DNA from: Acanthaster planci
Lineage: Eukaryota; Echinodermata; Asteroidea; Valvatida; Acanthasteridae
Reading direction: 5' to 3'
Length of the DNA: 64,000 bases
Assembly (NCBI RefSeq): GCF_001949145.1
Contig: NW_019091462.1
Span: 1-64,000, forward strand
Position 1 is the stretch's first letter; each line of letters starts with the position of its first letter. Shown one piece after another: positions 55,301 through 61,300 of the stretch. The position numbers and the translations under genes were made by a program. A model generated the notes under the pieces. That model was given only the letters and a program-made list of their open reading frames with translations. It did no database searches and had not been told where the DNA came from.

Positions 55301-58300
55301 CCCAATTTTTGACCCAAATTTCACTTGTTATTTGACTTTAGTTTAACTCAATTAACTTGTATTTTGACAAGGCCCCTTCTGTCTGCAGTATAAACTTGTG
55401 CCGTTTTTTATATCAAACCATAACCCTGACCATATTTTAAAAACGTAAATCTTAACTGAAGGTTACTCCAAATGACACCTGACCCAAAGTGCCCTAACAA
55501 ACTCCAGTTTAACCCCATTCCACAAAAAATACTTCTTAAAAATGAGCTTCATCTAACAATGGACATTGATGACTCTTGACCCCAGCTGACCCACTTTCGA
55601 CCCCCACCTGACTCAGTTTTGACTCAATCAAACAAATACATTCGCAGATAAACATATAATCTCATGAAATCCCTGCACTCTTTCCAGGCCTTCAATGGCA
55701 CAGCCCTTGCTGCACTGGTCAAAGGTCTCCCTGAAGCCTTACAACGCCAATATGAGTACGAGGATCCCATCGTGCGAGGCGGCAAGCACCTCCTGCACAG
55801 CCCTTTCTTCAAAGTCCTGGTGGCATTGGCCTGTGATCTTTGCCTGGATGCCCTCAGCTGCTGTGTAGAGTCACACCGTTGGGCCTGGTTCCGACGTTAC
55901 TGCACTGCCGCCCGAGTTGCGAAGTCGCTGGAGAGTCGTATTCAGCTACCGGACATGTTTTGTGAAGAGGTACTTCATATTTGCGACATTGATTACAAAA
56001 TACTGAAATGGGCTTCTGTCTGTCTGATCAAGTGTTTTTTTAATTATTTAGAGGTTTAGAAATGATAAGGTAAAGCATAAATTGGAAAAATTATGATATC
56101 TGACAAGCTTTAAATTGAATTCATATTTAAGGCTTAATATGAGTTATAATTTGCCATTTCTGGTCCCTTGGACCTGAAACTTTCAAAATGGAAAGATACG
56201 AAATTACCCAGTGCTCCATTCTGTCAAGTTTGGTTGTATTTTACAGACGGGAAAAGAGGAAAACTGAATCATATGAGCAGTTTTCAACTTCATTATCCCG
56301 AGATTTGTGGATGAAGTAATGTTTTGGATTGTTTGAATGATTAGGTGATGAAGAAGATCAGAGAAATCAGTGCCGAGGGTGACAGTACTGTACAACGTGA
56401 ACATGAGGACCACAACGAATTCAAACGGGAACATGATGAACAGATCCTGATGTGGATGAACAGGTTTGTGGCAATATATCAACTAATTGTCAACTTATGT
56501 CTGCTAACTGTACATTGTGGACTCTCTAATGGACTGTGTTACATTCTAAAGTGATGAATTAGGCTTAAGAAAAGACATCATCTGCCAAGTAATTAACTTG
56601 TTAAATGTGGATGTCAGATTTTCCTTTAAAAAAATCACACAAATTCTGATAAAATTCCACATGTAGTAAAGTCTGTGCGCAGTGCAAAGTAAAAGAACTT
56701 TCCATTTCTCCATGTCATGGATATAAGCACATGATTCCCCCTCAAAGTCTGCGGAAATTTATCCATGAAGAAGGATGATCTTAAGTTTGCCAAGTGTTTC
56801 TGCAAATGAGGATTATAGGTGATCAGCCACTTGTCCAGCACCTTATCTTGCAACTAATTAATCACAATTGTCCACTAATGTAAATTTTCTCCTGAGTTCT
56901 TTATTGTTCACTTATTTTGTCGTTTATGCTTTGTCATGCTCATGACTTTTATTTTGTTTATCTTACAGCGTTTTTACTTTCTAACAATATTTGTTGTTTT
57001 GTTCTGATATAATTATTGTTTTTTCTTAGTTTTTGTGCATTTTGTATTTGTGTAAATAAATGTACATATATATTTAATTTAATGTATTACAAACCTTTTA
57101 ATTTGGAGACCCCCTCATAGAGACTTTGTTTGTTTTGGATGATCCTCTTTAAATTTCCTCTTATTAACTTTTCTGCTTTTTTTTTTAATTCTGAGAATAA
57201 AGCAAATGTAAATGTATGATTATTCAGCTGATCCTTCCCTTTCCTTTAGGCGGCCTGATGACTGGACTTTGTCCTGGGGTGGCAGTGGCACCATCTACGG
57301 CTGGGGTCACAACCACAGGGGTCAGCTGGGTGGCATTGAGGGGGCAAAGGTCAAAGTGCCTACCTCCATCGAGTCGCTAACAGCACTGCGGCCTGTGCAG
57401 ATTGTTGGTGGGGAGCAGACACTGTTTGCTGTGACTGCAGATGGCAAGGTGGGAATGTCTTCATAGCTAATGAAATTTGGGAACATATTTCTACTCCTAC
57501 ATTGTCACTCCAAAATGGCTGGTCCAGTTCTTATGCCAGGAATATTTTCCTTCCTAAGCTGGGTCCATTTCATGGAGGGTGCTAGGCAGAACATTTTTCT
57601 GCACAAATTTTCATCCTGGGCAATTTCCTTGGTAACCAACCATGCGTTGTGTACATGATATTTTGGTTGGTAACCTGCTCTTTCTAAGCAGATACCTAGC
57701 TTTGGTCTTTGAGCTCCATTCCTCACCTCAGTCTTTAACGCAATATAGGAATATTCTGAGTCCTGCGATGCTGTTTTACTGACAGAATATAAGAATTAGA
57801 TTGATCACTGCTCTTGTATCCATTTTTCTCCTCCATTCAGGTCTATGGCACTGGTTATGGGGCTGGAGGTCGTTTGGGAATTGGCGGTACAGATTCAGTC
57901 TCCACCCCAACTCTGCTTGAGTCAATCCAGCATGTCCACATCAAGCGAGTGGCTGTCAACTCAGGTGGAAAGCATACGCTTGCACTGTCCATTGAAGGAG
58001 AAGTGTATTCGTGGGGTGAGGGAGAAGATGGGAAATTAGGCCACGGCAACAGAACGTAAGTCCTTTCTCAGGATTCTTGTATTATATCTAAAACTATTTA
58101 AAGTGATTCCACAGAACAGATTGTGTTAAGAGTTGAGTTTATTGACAGAAAGAGTGAGTGATTTTGCTTAGTGCACAAGAACTTTACAGCGAAACATTTT
58201 CCTGGATGACTTGTTGGTCAACTGCTTCTCCCATGTAAATTTGCCTGAGCCAGTCGGCATCTGTGAAAAATAATTTTGTCACACCTTTCCAGGCAATGCG

Positions 58301-61300
58301 ATCGGCCTAGAGTCATTGAGAGCCTGCGTGGGAAGGAGGTTGTGAACATTGCCTGTGGCGGTGCCCACAGCGCATGCATGACATCAAGCGGAGAGCTGTT
58401 CACCTGGGGTAAAGGCCGCTACGGACGGCTTGGTCATGGGGATAGCGAAGACCAGCTCAGACCAAAATTGGTTAGATTTGTTTTATTTGATCTACTACCG
58501 TAAACAGCACTCGACCGAAGTGGTCCCAGTGGATAACTTGTAAAGACTGTCAACCTCTCTCAACCAAGGGTTTTTTTATTACACATTCAGTTTTAGTTGA
58601 CCACATCAGTTTTCTCTGTACAAGGTCACGTGCCTTTGACCATTCATTTATAAGATGATACAAAATCAGTTAAGAATCCTTGATGAACCATTGATTGATT
58701 TTGGCGTACTTGCCTTTGTATGTTCTCAAACTGTGATTGATCTTCGGTTAAGTCATGTTTAGGTATCGTAAAAAGTTTGATGTGACAGAAGGAACATTCG
58801 TAAAATAGTGAAAAATGTAAATGTAACGCTGTGTTCAGGTTTAGTAGTAAGAAATGGCTTTTTGTCTTCAGGTGGATGCCTTGAAAGGTTTCCGTGTGGT
58901 TGACGTAGCCTGTGGTAGCGGTGATGCCCAAACCCTCTGCATCACCGACGATGACAATGTCTGGTCTTGGGGAGATGGTGACTATGGCAAGCTGGGTCGC
59001 GGTGGCAGTGATGGCTGCAAAGTACCGCAGAAGATTGACATCCTGAGTGGGGCAGGGGTGTGCAAGGTGGAATGTGGCTCACAGTTCTCCATTGCACTGA
59101 CCAAGTCAGGCATTGTCTACACCTGGTGGGTTCCTTCACTTCAAGAAATCTTTTGAAGAAAGTTTTTTGTTTATCATAAATGGGAATTTCAAAGTGTCTT
59201 GCAGATGTTTTAGTTTTAAGATTTGACTGTGTTATAAAATATATTATTCATTACTGTCAAACCATTTTCAAAAATTATTCTCCTAGAGGCAAATATTCTT
59301 AGTCAGATGAAAAAATCAGACTGCTTTTTACAACTGGGTGCAATGGTTTTTACCCTGATTTTTCAAAACTGAAAGGGTAATGCCTGTTGTCATCAAAACT
59401 GGGATGGGGGGAGTAATTTTCGATAAAGTGGAATATTGATTTCTGTGCCCTCTTTAGTTACGTCATGTTAATTAGTGACCATCACTTTCATATTTACATT
59501 TGCCATGAACTAGCCCTTGCTGCGTAATTTTCTATATTTTTTAAATGTCAGTTGGAATAAAGTACTTCATTCCTGACATTCCATGCAACAAAAACTTGAA
59601 AAGCAGTATAACTGATTGCTTTTTCTTTCTTCCAAAGGGGAAAGGGTGATTACCACCGCCTTGGTCATGGCACTGATGACCACGTACGGCGCCCTCGCAA
59701 GGTAGCTGCCCTCCATGGCAAGAAAGTCATCTGCGTGGCAACGGGGTCACTGCACTGTGTCGCCTGCACAGATACTGGTCAGTATAGGCCTATATACTAA
59801 TGACATCACACGTTGTTTACATGTGCACTTTCCTGTGGAGCCAGCGGGAGCTTACACTCCATTGAGCACCATAGTAAAGAACACAAGTGTGACATCATCA
59901 GTACAGATATTAAAAGACTTGACAGAGCAAGGGTGTGAACCTGAGACCTGTTAGTTCCAATGCCAGTGCTCCAGCGATGCAGTTGGACAGCACTGATGGG
60001 CATAGTGCCGATGCTCCAGATTTGTCCGATTTCTGACACTGAATATTTAAATTTTTTATGCCTGTGTGATTTCCCCCCCCCCAAATTCATTCAGGTGAGG
60101 TATTTACCTGGGGTGACAACGACGAAGGGCAGTTGGGAGATGGAACTACCAATGCCATTCAGAGGCCTAGGATGGTCACAGCATTACAGGGTAAAAGCAC
60201 TGCAGTCTTGGTGTATTCCTTATTGAAATCTTTATTTCTTATTTAAGCCAGAGATGGGCTCTAAGTTTCTTTTAGTTTGGTTTGGTTGTAATATGTTTTT
60301 GATTTCGTATTTGTATACTTTCAATTTATGCAGTTTGGAATTGTTTTAAACCAATATTGTTTTAATGTGTTTGAGTCATTGTGTCAGAGTAAAGATGTTT
60401 GCACAGCAACCTGATGAATAGCTTCATAAAAGTTAGTTTGGATGAATTATGATTGCTGGGTTATAATATTGGACTTAGATGGCACTTGAGCTTTTGGCAA
60501 GCCTGGTGGCCAGATGAAGTGGAGGGCAGTGTGTGAGGGGGTATTGCAACCCTTCTTACTGGACTAAGCATCAAGTTTTTACAGACTTATCTCATGTCTG
60601 CTTTCCCACCAAAGACAAAAAGATCACCAACGTAGCATGTGGCTCAGCCCACACCATTGCCTGGTCCACTAGCAAGCCGGTCAACGCCGGCAAACTTCCC
60701 AAGACCATCCCTATGGAGTACAACCTTCTGAGAGATATCCCCATCCCCATCATCCGCAACCGCCTGGTGCTCCTGCATCACTTCTCAGAGCTCTTCTGCC
60801 CATCTATACCCATGTTTGACCTGCATGCTGAGGAGGAAAACAAGGCTGGCACTGGCACGCTGGTTGGTATTGATGCCCTAAGAGGGCTACTGGTGTCTTC
60901 AGGCAAGGTGAGGATGAGATGGTTGGCAAATTCAGAAGAGATCCGTCTGTCACTGGTAGTACAGACTATTTCAAGTACACAAGTGCTGTGAAAGCTTAAC
61001 TAGGTTTGAGCTCTGATTTTGAAGACTTAATCACCAGTTAGATATTCGTCAGGCCACAACATCATAAACATTAATAAAAGAAGTTTCACGCACATTTGCC
61101 ACCTGCAAATATTTTGACAAAATACAAAAAAGTTCATGTTTCTCAAAAACTCCTTGACTGATTTTTGTTGCCGCCATCAAAGGGACTTGAATATTGTCAA
61201 CTTTTTTCGCTAAACTAAAATCAAGTTCTGTTATTGAAAAGTCTAAAAGTGAACAGCTTATATTTACTTAGTTTGAATTCTGAAACTTGACACCTTTATA

